Under the pieces are notes generated by a model. It made no database searches. It was given only the letters and a program-made list of their open reading frames with translations, and was not told the DNA's origin. Positions 16,297 to 24,350 of a stretch of DNA of 64,000 nt are shown piece by piece. Within the stretch, counting starts at the first letter, position 1; every line of letters starts with the position of its first letter. A program made the position numbers and the translations under genes. The DNA lies in NCBI GenBank assembly GCA_910588645.1, contig CAJUOY010000006.1, positions 1 to 64,000 of the forward strand, read 5' to 3'. This DNA is from an uncultured Christensenellaceae bacterium (lineage in GTDB: Bacteria; Bacillota; Clostridia; Christensenellales; Borkfalkiaceae).

Positions 16297-18348
16297 ATGG
16301 AAAAATTTTTCGGGGATCTTGACAGGTACCTCTTTCATCACGGCACTCACTACGAGTTGTATAATAAAATGGGCGCGCATATCGTCGTCGAAAACGGCGT
16401 GCGCGGCGTTCGGTTCGTGCTATGGGCGCCTAACGCAAAGGCGATATGCGTGGTTTCCGACGGCAACGGCTGGACGCCCTGGCGCGATGTTATGGAAAAG
16501 GTCGACGATTCCATATGGGAACTTTTCGTGCCCGGAATGTGCGAGGGGGTAAAGTATAAATATCTTGTCGTTCGCGCGGACGGAAGCGAGGTTTACAAAA
16601 TCGATCCTTACGCATTCCGCTCGGAACTTCGCCCCGCAAACGCGTCCGTTGTTGCAAATCTCGAAAATTATGAGTGGGGCGACGGCGAGTGGCGCAAACA
16701 GAAGAAGGGGGAAAATTTCCTTGAAAAGCCTATGGCGGTATACGAGGTGCATCTCGGCAGTTGGAAGAAAGATCTTTCAAAGTGGGACGAAGATCAGTAC
16801 TTCGATTACAGAAGGCTTGCGCACGAGATTGCGGAATACGTGAATTATATGGGTTACACGCACATGGAGCTTATGGGTATCTGTGAATATCCTTTCGATC
16901 CCAGCTGGGGTTATCAGGTTACGGGATACTTTGCACCTACCGCGAGATACGGTTCGCCCGAAGACTTTATGTATTTTGTGGACTATATGCACAAAAACGG
17001 TATAGGCGTAATTCTCGACTGGGTGCCCGCGCATTTTCCCAAAGACGACTTCGGACTGGCGAATTTCGACGGTACGCCGCTCTATGAGTATGCGGATCCG
17101 CTTCGCGCCGAATATCCCGAGTGGGGAACCAAGGCTTTCGATCTCGGTAAAAAGGAAGTTTCCAATTTCCTTATGGCATCGGCGTTTTTTTGGGTTGAAA
17201 AATACCACATAGACGCTTTGAGGGCGGACGCGGTCGCGGCTATGCTCTATAACAGCTTCGGCAGGGAGCAATACCGCCCTAATATGTACGGCGGAATAGA
17301 AAATCTCGAAAGCTTTGAATTTTTCCGTCACCTTAACAGCGTTTTACGACAGCGTACCGACGCTTTTATAATCGCAGAGGACAGCTCCATTATACAGGGG
17401 ATAACTAAGCCTGCGAAGAAGGGCGGCTTCGGTTTCGGATTAAAATGGAATATGGGCTGGATGAACGATTCTATAAGGTACTACGGCAAGGATCCCATTT
17501 TCAGACCGTATCATCACTGGCTTATGACGCATACTTTCGAGTATATATTCGAAGAGAACTATATGCTTGTGCTTTCCCACGATGAGGTCGTTTACGGCAA
17601 GGGAAGTATGATAAATAAATTCCCCGGCAACAAAATGGACAAGCTTGGCAGTCTGAAAACCTGCTACACTATGATGATGGGACATCCCGGCAAAAAATTG
17701 CTGTTTATGGGGCAGGATTTCGCACAGGAGCGGGAGTGGAATTTCAAGACGGGGCTCGATTGGTGGCTTTGCGACGATTACGGTCACCGCGACGTTATGA
17801 ACTGCTATCGCGCGCTGTTGCACCTTTACAGGGAAAAACCCGTATTGCATAACGATTGCGGAGGGCCCGGCACTTTTGAATGGATAAACAGCGGGGATTT
17901 TAACAGAAATATATTCACGTTTATAAGGCGTAATCCCTGGAACTATAACGACGCGCTGATATTCGTCTGCAACTTTGCACCCGTTAACAGGCGGGATATG
18001 GGCGTAGGCGCGCCCGTTGAAGGCGTTTACCGCCGTATATTCTCAACGTATCCCGATGAGGATATAATGGAAGTACATACGACGGAAGAACTCTGCGACG
18101 GCAGAAAGTACAAGCTGACTTTCGATTTGAGACCTTTCGAGTCGATAATCTTTGCAGTGCCTTTTAAGGAAGCTACGGAAGAGGAGTTAAAAAAGGAAAA
18201 ATCGGTTAAAGCGCGTATCAAGAGAGATCATAAGGAAGCGGTAACCGACAGTACTCACGTGCCCGAAGTCGGTTCTTCCGGGGAAGAGGTTCAAAAGAAG
18301 CCTGCAAGAAAAGCTTCGTCAAAACCTGCCGCAAAGAAAAACAAGTAA
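16297..18348 (+). CDS. glgB: 1,4-alpha-glucan branching enzyme
   Basis: A 683-residue GH13 branching enzyme with an N-terminal CBM48 domain (about 25-110: GVRFVLWAPNAK...) and the (beta/alpha)8 barrel. The triad is Asp311 (DALRADAVAAML), Glu361 (IIAEDSS) and Asp429 (LSHDEVVYGKGS). It transfers alpha-1,4 chains to alpha-1,6 positions in glycogen. The last ~20 residues form a Lys/Ala-rich tail (KKPARKASSKPAAKKNK) that is not part of the usual fold. No glgC, glgA or glgP is in view, so the rest of glycogen metabolism must lie elsewhere. Confidence 0.95.
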   Translation: MEKFFGDLDRYLFHHGTHYELYNKMGAHIVVENGVRGVRFVLWAPNAKAICVVSDGNGWTPWRDVMEKVDDSIWELFVPGMCEGVKYKYLVVRADGSEVYKIDPYAFRSELRPANASVVANLENYEWGDGEWRKQKKGENFLEKPMAVYEVHLGSWKKDLSKWDEDQYFDYRRLAHEIAEYVNYMGYTHMELMGICEYPFDPSWGYQVTGYFAPTARYGSPEDFMYFVDYMHKNGIGVILDWVPAHFPKDDFGLANFDGTPLYEYADPLRAEYPEWGTKAFDLGKKEVSNFLMASAFFWVEKYHIDALRADAVAAMLYNSFGREQYRPNMYGGIENLESFEFFRHLNSVLRQRTDAFIIAEDSSIIQGITKPAKKGGFGFGLKWNMGWMNDSIRYYGKDPIFRPYHHWLMTHTFEYIFEENYMLVLSHDEVVYGKGSMINKFPGNKMDKLGSLKTCYTMMMGHPGKKLLFMGQDFAQEREWNFKTGLDWWLCDDYGHRDVMNCYRALLHLYREKPVLHNDCGGPGTFEWINSGDFNRNIFTFIRRNPWNYNDALIFVCNFAPVNRRDMGVGAPVEGVYRRIFSTYPDEDIMEVHTTEELCDGRKYKLTFDLRPFESIIFAVPFKEATEEELKKEKSVKARIKRDHKEAVTDSTHVPEVGSSGEEVQKKPARKASSKPAAKKNK

Positions 18349-18357
18349 AAATTTACA

Positions 18358-18390
18358 GCCCGTGCGATCGATCGCACGGGCGCATTTTAT
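18358..18390 (+). terminator. Rho-independent terminator after glgB
   Basis: Perfect palindrome with 12-base arms (GCCCGTGCGATC and complement, 18358-18381) followed by GCATTTTATT. The T-run touches the -35 box of the nadA promoter. Confidence 0.88.
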
Positions 18391-18442
18391 TGACATTGTT
18401 TCGGGCGTATAGTATAATTCATATGCAAAAGATAGGAATTAA
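18390..18442 (+). promoter_or_regulatory. nadA promoter with Rrf2/IscR-like box
   Basis: TTGACA (18390-18395), 17-bp spacer, TATAAT (18413-18418). After the -10, TTCATA is followed by ATAGGAATTAA (18432-18442), which overlaps the ribosome site of nadA. The same 11-mer occurs twice upstream of iscS. A shared regulator, most simply the Rrf2 protein encoded between the two genes, is inferred. Confidence 0.8.
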
Positions 18443-18444
18443 TT

Positions 18445-19359
18445 ATGGTCAAGGATATACAGGATAAAATTATTCGGCTGAAACAAAGTAATGACGTGTG
18501 CATTCTGGCTCACAGCTATATGTCGGAGGAAATTTGCGAAGTTGCGGATTTTACGGGCGACAGCTACGCGCTTGCCGTAAAAGCTATGTCGGTAAGCCAA
18601 AAAACCGTGGTTATGTGCGGAGTTCGTTTTATGGCGGAAACGGTCAAAATGCTCTCTCCTGATAAAAAGGTAATTTTATCTCATCCCGATGCTGGCTGTC
18701 CTATGGCAGAACAGTTCGACAGAAAATATATAGAACAAATAAAAGACAAGTATAAGGGATATGCCGTGGTCGCATACGTAAACACCACAGCCGATATTAA
18801 GGCCGTTTCGGACGTCTGCGTAACGTCGTCCAGCGCGGTCAAAATATGCAGGGCTATCCCCGAAAAAAATATTCTGTTCATACCCGATATAAATTTGGGC
18901 AGATACGTTGCGGAGCAGATACCTGAAAAGCATTTTGAGTTTATAGCGGGCGGTTGCCCAGTTCATTCGAATATCGGCGTTGAAGAGGCGTTGAAGGCCA
19001 AAGCCGCGCATCCCTCGGCGCTGCTGCTCGTTCACCCCGAATGCAATCACGAGGTGACGGCAACGGCAGATTATGCGGGTTCGACTTCCGGAATTATGGA
19101 ATTTGCGGCAAAATCGGAAAACAGTGAATTTATTATCGGTACGGAAAACGCGATAGTTCAGCATCTGCAATTCAAATTCCCCGATAAAAAGTTTTATCCC
19201 CTTTCCAAAAATCTTATTTGTGCGGATATGAAGCTGACCACCTTGCAGGACGTTTTAAATTGCGTTCAAGGCGCAGGCGGTCAGGAAATAATAATGGATG
19301 AAGAGCTTCGGCTTTCCGCCGTAAAGTGCATACTTAAAATGATAGAGTACGGCGGTTGA
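18445..19359 (+). CDS. nadA: Quinolinate synthase
   Basis: NadA condenses iminoaspartate with dihydroxyacetone phosphate to quinolinate in NAD synthesis, using a [4Fe-4S] cluster. The 304-residue protein has family motifs AHSYMSEEI, MCGVRFMAET, DAGCPMAEQ, GGCPVHSN, HPECNHEV and NLICADMK. Likely cluster ligands are Cys85, Cys171 and Cys259, whose spacing matches that of Thermotoga NadA. nadB and nadC are not adjacent. Grouping with an Rrf2 regulator, iscS and iscU, and the shared operator motif, fit control by Fe-S status. Confidence 0.95.
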   Translation: MVKDIQDKIIRLKQSNDVCILAHSYMSEEICEVADFTGDSYALAVKAMSVSQKTVVMCGVRFMAETVKMLSPDKKVILSHPDAGCPMAEQFDRKYIEQIKDKYKGYAVVAYVNTTADIKAVSDVCVTSSSAVKICRAIPEKNILFIPDINLGRYVAEQIPEKHFEFIAGGCPVHSNIGVEEALKAKAAHPSALLLVHPECNHEVTATADYAGSTSGIMEFAAKSENSEFIIGTENAIVQHLQFKFPDKKFYPLSKNLICADMKLTTLQDVLNCVQGAGGQEIIMDEELRLSAVKCILKMIEYGG

Positions 19360-19407
19360 CAGTTTATGCGGAATACAGATTTAAGCTAGTCATTTTGGAG
19401 TTTTATT

Positions 19408-19797
19408 ATGATGATTACAACTAAGGGAAGAAACGCCCTTAAAGTTATGATTGATTTAGCTCAGCACGAGGGCGAGGGTTACGTCTCGTTGGCGGATATA
19501 GCCGAGCGGCAGAAGGAATCTTTGAAATATCTTGAAACCTCGGCCGCGCAGTTATCCTCCGCGGGGCTGGTTTTAAGCGCGCGCGGCAAGAGCGGCGGTT
19601 ATAAGCTTGCCAAACCCGCCTCGGAATACAGGGTGTCAGACATTCTTTTGACGGGTGAGGGTTCGCTTGCGCCCGTAAGCTGTCTTATAAGCGGATGTGA
19701 AAATTCCGGTACTTGTATGACTTTGCCTTTATTTAAAGAACTTGACGAAGTCATTATGAACTTTTTAAATTCAAAAACTTTAAAAGATCTTATATAA
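19408..19797 (+). CDS. Rrf2 family transcriptional regulator, IscR-like
   Basis: A 129-residue winged-helix Rrf2 protein starting MITTKGRNALKVMIDLA, with wing segment ARGKSGGYKLAKP. Three cysteines in the C-terminal part (VSCLISGCENSGTC, spacing C-x4-C-x5-C) sit where IscR binds its [2Fe-2S] cluster. GGAG at 19397-19400 supports ATG 19408. The neighbours nadA, iscS and iscU, and the ATAGGAATTAA repeats upstream of nadA and iscS, make it the probable Fe-S-responsive repressor of this cluster. Confidence 0.93.
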   Translation: MMITTKGRNALKVMIDLAQHEGEGYVSLADIAERQKESLKYLETSAAQLSSAGLVLSARGKSGGYKLAKPASEYRVSDILLTGEGSLAPVSCLISGCENSGTCMTLPLFKELDEVIMNFLNSKTLKDLI

Positions 19798-19814
19798 TTT
19801 TATAAAAACCACAC

Positions 19815-19879
19815 AATTCCTATTGACATAATAGGAATTAAAAATTATAATTAATTCATACTTATTGAATAGGAATTAA
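19815..19879 (+). promoter_or_regulatory. iscSU promoter with inverted-repeat operator
   Basis: AATTCCTATT (19815-19824) and AATAGGAATT (19830-19839) are a perfect inverted repeat with a 5-base gap that contains most of the -35. The promoter is TTGACA (19823-19828), N17, TATAAT (19846-19851), so the repeat covers the -35 and spacer. A second site, TTAATTC (19851-19857) with GAATTAA (19873-19879), covers the leader and ribosome site. This layout is that of a repressor operator. Confidence 0.85.
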
Positions 19880-19881
19880 CA

Positions 19882-21072
19882 ATGAGAACTGTTTATGTTG
19901 ACAATGCGGCGACAACCGCTATGAGCGACAGAGCCATAGAGGCGATGAAGCCTTATCTTAAATCGGTGTACGGCAATCCTTCTTCACTACACACCGTGGG
20001 GCAGGAGGCAAAGGAGGCGCTTGAAGCCGCACGTGAAAAGATTGCAAAGTGCATAAACTGTACTCCCCGTGAAATTTATTTCACTTCAGGGGGGAGCGAG
20101 GCGGACAATCAGGCAATACGTTCGGCGGCGTTGAACGGTGCTATGAAGGGTAAAAAGCATATAGTCAGTACAGCTTTCGAGCACCACGCGGTTTTGCATA
20201 CACTGAAAAAGCTTGAAAAGGAGGGGTTCGAGGTAACCTATCTCGACGTGCATTCAAACGGACTTGTTACCGCGGCGGAGGTTTCTTCCGCGATAAGGAG
20301 CGATACCGCCCTTGTTACCGTTATGTTTGCAAATAATGAGGTAGGCACGATTCAGCCCGTTGCGGAAATAGGTAAAATTTGCAGGGAAAGAGGAGTTATT
20401 TTCCATACGGACGCCGTTCAGGCGGTGGGACATATTCCCGTGGACGTGGCGGCGCAGAATATAGATATGCTTTCGCTCTCCGCGCATAAATTCCACGGAG
20501 CAAAGGGAGTGGGCGCGCTGTATGTCAAGCGCGGCATACCTTTGAGAACGTTTGTCGAAGGAGGCGCGCAGGAACGCGGCAAGCGGGCGGGAACGGAAAA
20601 TCTTGCCGGAATTGCCTCGATGGCGGCGGCGCTGGAAGAAGCCTGCGAATGTATGGACGACGATTCGCAAAAGTTAATAAAACTCAGAGACAAGCTTATC
20701 AACGGTCTATTGAAGATACCGCATTCCAAACTCAACGGAGATTTATCCTCTCGTCTGCCTGGCAACGTGAACGTCTGCTTCGAAGGGATAGAGGGGGAAA
20801 GCCTTTTGCTTCTGCTAGACGCAAAGGGTATTTGCGCTTCGTCGGGTTCGGCTTGTACTTCCGGTTCGCTCGATCCATCGCACGTGCTGCTTGCATTGGG
20901 GTTGCCGCACGAAGTTGCGCACGGTTCGCTCAGGCTCAGCCTGTCGACGGAAAACACGGAGGATGACGTTGACGTTATTTTAAGGGAAACTCCCGCCATC
21001 GTAGAATATTTGAGAAATATCTCTCCAGTGTGGGAGGAATTGGAAAAGGGTTTGCGCCCGCATTTAATATAA
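19882..21072 (+). CDS. iscS: Cysteine desulfurase
   Basis: A 396-residue PLP enzyme of the NifS/IscS class that takes sulfur from cysteine for Fe-S cluster assembly. Visible features: N-terminal VDNAATTAMSDRAIEAM, PLP lysine Lys203 in SAHKFHGAKG, and the persulfide cysteine Cys325 in the mobile loop SSGSACTSGSLDPSHVL. The long loop form points to the IscS/NifS group. It is translated just upstream of iscU (15-base gap), the usual donor-scaffold pair. Confidence 0.95.
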   Translation: MRTVYVDNAATTAMSDRAIEAMKPYLKSVYGNPSSLHTVGQEAKEALEAAREKIAKCINCTPREIYFTSGGSEADNQAIRSAALNGAMKGKKHIVSTAFEHHAVLHTLKKLEKEGFEVTYLDVHSNGLVTAAEVSSAIRSDTALVTVMFANNEVGTIQPVAEIGKICRERGVIFHTDAVQAVGHIPVDVAAQNIDMLSLSAHKFHGAKGVGALYVKRGIPLRTFVEGGAQERGKRAGTENLAGIASMAAALEEACECMDDDSQKLIKLRDKLINGLLKIPHSKLNGDLSSRLPGNVNVCFEGIEGESLLLLLDAKGICASSGSACTSGSLDPSHVLLALGLPHEVAHGSLRLSLSTENTEDDVDVILRETPAIVEYLRNISPVWEELEKGLRPHLI

Positions 21073-21087
21073 ATTCAGGAGAAAATT

Positions 21088-21528
21088 ATGGCGCTTTACA
21101 GTGAAAAAGTTATGGATCATTTTACAAATCCCAGAAACGTCGGTAAGATAGACGACGCCGACGGCGTGGGGACGGTAGGCAACGCCAAGTGCGGGGATAT
21201 AATGAAGATATATCTCAAAATAGAAAACGATATAATCGTCGACGTAAAATTCAATACTTTCGGATGCGGAAGCGCGATAGCTTCTTCGTCTATGGCGACC
21301 GAGCTCATAAAAGGTAAACCTCTTGCCGATGCGCTTACTCTCACCAACAAGGCTGTGGCGGAAGCGCTTGACGGATTACCCGCGCACAAACTGCACTGCT
21401 CCGTGCTTGCGGAAGAGGCAATCCGCGCGGCGATCAAGGACTATTACGACAGGAACGGAATAGAGTACGATAAGACGAAATTTCCCGATCCCTCCGACGA
21501 GGACGAACATCACTTTGAAGAGGATTGA
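21088..21528 (+). CDS. iscU: Iron-sulfur cluster scaffold protein, IscU/NifU-N type
   Basis: A 146-residue scaffold with the three cluster cysteines Cys35 (NAKCGD), Cys60 (FGCGSA) and Cys104 (LHCSVLAEEAI), plus Asp37, the residue that makes the cluster labile. It lacks the LPPVK motif region that binds HscA in proteobacterial IscU, as is common in Clostridia. It has an acidic C-terminal tail. It receives sulfur from the upstream IscS and ends the operon at a strong terminator. Confidence 0.95.
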   Translation: MALYSEKVMDHFTNPRNVGKIDDADGVGTVGNAKCGDIMKIYLKIENDIIVDVKFNTFGCGSAIASSSMATELIKGKPLADALTLTNKAVAEALDGLPAHKLHCSVLAEEAIRAAIKDYYDRNGIEYDKTKFPDPSDEDEHHFEED

Positions 21529-21541
21529 TTATAAATTAACC

Positions 21542-21581
21542 CCCGCCGCCCGGCAACAGTCGGGCGGCGGGATATTTTTTT
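21542..21581 (+). terminator. Rho-independent terminator after iscU
   Basis: 11-bp GC-rich stem CCCGCCGCCCG/CGGGCGGCGGG (21542-21552, 21561-21571) followed by ATATTTTTTT. Confidence 0.95.
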
Positions 21582-21643
21582 ACAAAATATCTTGTCCGCG
21601 ATACATTAAATCGAGTAAGTAATTTGCATATCGCGCTTTTATT

Positions 21644-24307
21644 TTGAATAGTAATAAGCGTATGCAAAATTTTTGTTTTGAAGAAGCGGGACAAACGCTC
21701 AATAAACTTAAAACTTCGGCAAACGGATTAGCGCTGTCGGAGGCTGCGGCAAGACTGGAAACTTACGGAAGAAACCGTTTGGAGCAAAGCAAAAAAGCGG
21801 GGTTCTTTAAGCTGTTCTTTTCTCAGTTCAAGGACTTTATGACCTTGCTGCTCATTGCGGCGGCGGCCGTTTCGGGCTTGATAGCATTTATATCGCAGGA
21901 CGCAAACGATCTGACTGATACGTTTATAATTCTTGCGATAATACTTTTGAACGCGGTTGTGGGGACTATCCAGCAATACCGCGCGGATAAGGCGATAGAA
22001 AACCTTAAAAAGCTGTCCGCGGGCACCTGTAAGGTGAGAAGAGAGCGCCGCGAATATGTAATCCCCGCGGAGGAGTTGACAGTCGGCGACGTCGTTTTAT
22101 TGGAAGAGGGCGACGTCGTTCCCGCAGATTGCAGAATAATAGAATGCAACGGACTTGTATGCGACGAGTCCGCGCTTACCGGTGAGAGTACGGGTGTAGA
22201 AAAAAACGAGAGCCGTATCCGCGGCAACAAAGTTTCGTTGGGTAATATGACAAACACGCTTTTCGGTTCTACGTACGTCGTGCGAGGAAATGCTTCGGGC
22301 GTGGTTACTGCCGTGGGAATGAATACGGAAATGGGCAAGATCGCGGCTATGCTTAAAGACGGCAAGGCGGCGAGAACGCCGCTTGAAAACAGTCTGAACA
22401 AGCTTGGCAAAATCATATCGGCGTTTGTATTGGCCGTTACCGCGGTTATATTCCTTATAGGCATATTCGTTCGTGATGACGGCATACTCAAAAACTTTAT
22501 GACTTCGGTTGCCATAGCCGTTGCGGCAATACCGGAAGGTCTGCCTGCTGTAGTAACCATAATTATGGCTATGGGCGTGCAGAAGATGAGTAAAAAAGGC
22601 GTGGTTATCCGAAAACTGAAATCCGTTGAAACGCTTGGAAGCTGTTCCGTAATTTGTTCCGATAAGACTGGCACGCTCACGCAGAATAAGCTAAGGGTGG
22701 TTGCGGCTTTCTTCAAGGGTAAATCTCTTTCGCAGGAAGATATGGCGGAGGCGGTAGAACTCTTGAAATGTATGAGCGTTTGTACGAGCGTTAAGGGCGA
22801 AAAGGGGGCTTATATAGGCGATCCCACAGAGGTTGCCTTGAAAATGTGCGCGGACAGTTCCGATTATGCTCTCGATTTCCACCGCTTGGCCGAGTGCCCT
22901 TTCACTTCCGAAAGGAAGATGATGTCCGTCGCCGCGGAAGTCTGCGGTGAAAGAACGGTTTACACAAAGGGCGCGCCCGATATTTTATTGAAACGCTGTA
23001 CAAAGATAATGACCGAAAACGGCGTAGTTCCGCTTGATGAAAACCTTAAAAACAGTATCATTGCTCAAAATGACGCGATGTCGGACGACGCTTTACGAGT
23101 ACTCGGTTTCGCCTGCGGTTCGTATAACGGCAAAATAGAGGAGAACGGTCTTACGTTTATAGGTCTGTGCGGTATGAGCGACGCGCTCAAGAGTGGCGCG
23201 GGAGAGGCCGTTACCGAATGTAAAAACGCGGGCGTTGCTACGGTTATGATTACGGGCGATCACGTAAGAACGGCGTTTTCTATCGCCAAAAAGCTGAATA
23301 TAGCCGAAAGTATGTCGGAGGTTATGACCGGCGATCAGCTCGATTCGCTTTCGCCCGAAGAACTCGACGACGCTGTGGAAAATTGCCGCGTGTTCGCAAG
23401 GGTTTCGCCAAAGCATAAAAAAATCATAGTTGAGTCCTTACAGCGGCGCGGCAAGGTAGTGGCAATGACGGGCGACGGGGTAAACGACGCTCCCGGCATA
23501 AAGTGCGCGGATATTGGTATAGCTATGGGAATATCGGGAACGGACGTCACAAAAAGCGCTTCCGATATGGTTATAACCGACGATAATTTCACTACGATAG
23601 TTTCGGCTGTGAAAGAGGGCAGGAGAATTTCATCCAACATCAAAAAAACTATTCAGTTTTTCCTGTCAACAAACCTTGCGGAAGTTCTTGCTATTTTATT
23701 TGCGTCCCTGTTTTTGTTCAGGTTTGACTTTCTGCTTTCGACGCAGCTTTTATGGCTAAACCTTATAACGGACAGTTTTCCTGTGCTCGCTCTCGGTATG
23801 GAACGCGCGGACGACGACGTAATGTCGAGGCCGCCTGAGCGCGCGGAAAAGAGTTTATTCTGTAAATCGTCACTATGCACTATACTGTTCTTCGGGTTAT
23901 TTATGACGGTCGTATCCGTGGGTATGTTTGCGGTATCCTTGAATATATGGGGCAACAAGATAGCGACAACGATGACATTTATGACAATTTCCTTTTTGGA
24001 ATTGTTCCAGGCGTTCAACGTCCGTTCGGAAAGGGGATCGGCTTTCAAAAATTTATTTTCGAACAAAATACTTTTGGCGACGGTTGCTCTCGGAATTTTG
24101 TTAAACGTACTGCTTTGCGTTACTCCTCTGTCGGCGGCGTTCGGGCTTGTTTCGCTTAACGGCGCGCAGTGGGCGGCGGTGTTCGGGGTATCGCTATCCA
24201 TACTGCCGGTGGGAGAACTGTATAAACTGGTTTTGAAATTTTTTGTAAACCGAATAAGAAGCGGAAACAAATTTTTAAATAAAAGCTCGGTTAAAGAAAC
24301 CGCATAA
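21644..24307 (+). CDS. Calcium-transporting P-type ATPase (P2 type)
   Basis: An 887-residue cation pump. It has an N-terminal actuator half with LTGES, the helix-4 motif AAIPEGLPAVV, phosphorylated Asp340 in SDKTGTLTQN, the nucleotide domain with KGAPDILL, the hinge MTGDGVNDAPG, and about ten membrane helices. PEGLPAVV with the C-terminal LLWLNLITDSFPVLALGME places it with SERCA/PMCA-like bacterial calcium pumps. The start is uncertain: TTG 21644 or ATG 21662, neither with a strong ribosome site. It probably exports calcium from the cytoplasm. It stands alone between two terminators. Confidence 0.93.
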   Translation: MNSNKRMQNFCFEEAGQTLNKLKTSANGLALSEAAARLETYGRNRLEQSKKAGFFKLFFSQFKDFMTLLLIAAAAVSGLIAFISQDANDLTDTFIILAIILLNAVVGTIQQYRADKAIENLKKLSAGTCKVRRERREYVIPAEELTVGDVVLLEEGDVVPADCRIIECNGLVCDESALTGESTGVEKNESRIRGNKVSLGNMTNTLFGSTYVVRGNASGVVTAVGMNTEMGKIAAMLKDGKAARTPLENSLNKLGKIISAFVLAVTAVIFLIGIFVRDDGILKNFMTSVAIAVAAIPEGLPAVVTIIMAMGVQKMSKKGVVIRKLKSVETLGSCSVICSDKTGTLTQNKLRVVAAFFKGKSLSQEDMAEAVELLKCMSVCTSVKGEKGAYIGDPTEVALKMCADSSDYALDFHRLAECPFTSERKMMSVAAEVCGERTVYTKGAPDILLKRCTKIMTENGVVPLDENLKNSIIAQNDAMSDDALRVLGFACGSYNGKIEENGLTFIGLCGMSDALKSGAGEAVTECKNAGVATVMITGDHVRTAFSIAKKLNIAESMSEVMTGDQLDSLSPEELDDAVENCRVFARVSPKHKKIIVESLQRRGKVVAMTGDGVNDAPGIKCADIGIAMGISGTDVTKSASDMVITDDNFTTIVSAVKEGRRISSNIKKTIQFFLSTNLAEVLAILFASLFLFRFDFLLSTQLLWLNLITDSFPVLALGMERADDDVMSRPPERAEKSLFCKSSLCTILFFGLFMTVVSVGMFAVSLNIWGNKIATTMTFMTISFLELFQAFNVRSERGSAFKNLFSNKILLATVALGILLNVLLCVTPLSAAFGLVSLNGAQWAAVFGVSLSILPVGELYKLVLKFFVNRIRSGNKFLNKSSVKETA

Positions 24308-24312
24308 AAGAA

Positions 24313-24340
24313 GCCCCGCGGCATTGCCGCGGGGCGTTTT
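24313..24340. terminator. Terminator between convergent genes
   Basis: 10-bp stem GCCCCGCGGC/GCCGCGGGGC (24313-24322, 24326-24335) with ATT loop and GTTTT. It lies between the calcium ATPase and the flotillin gene, which converge. Confidence 0.92.
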
Positions 24341-24350
24341 GTGCGATTAA

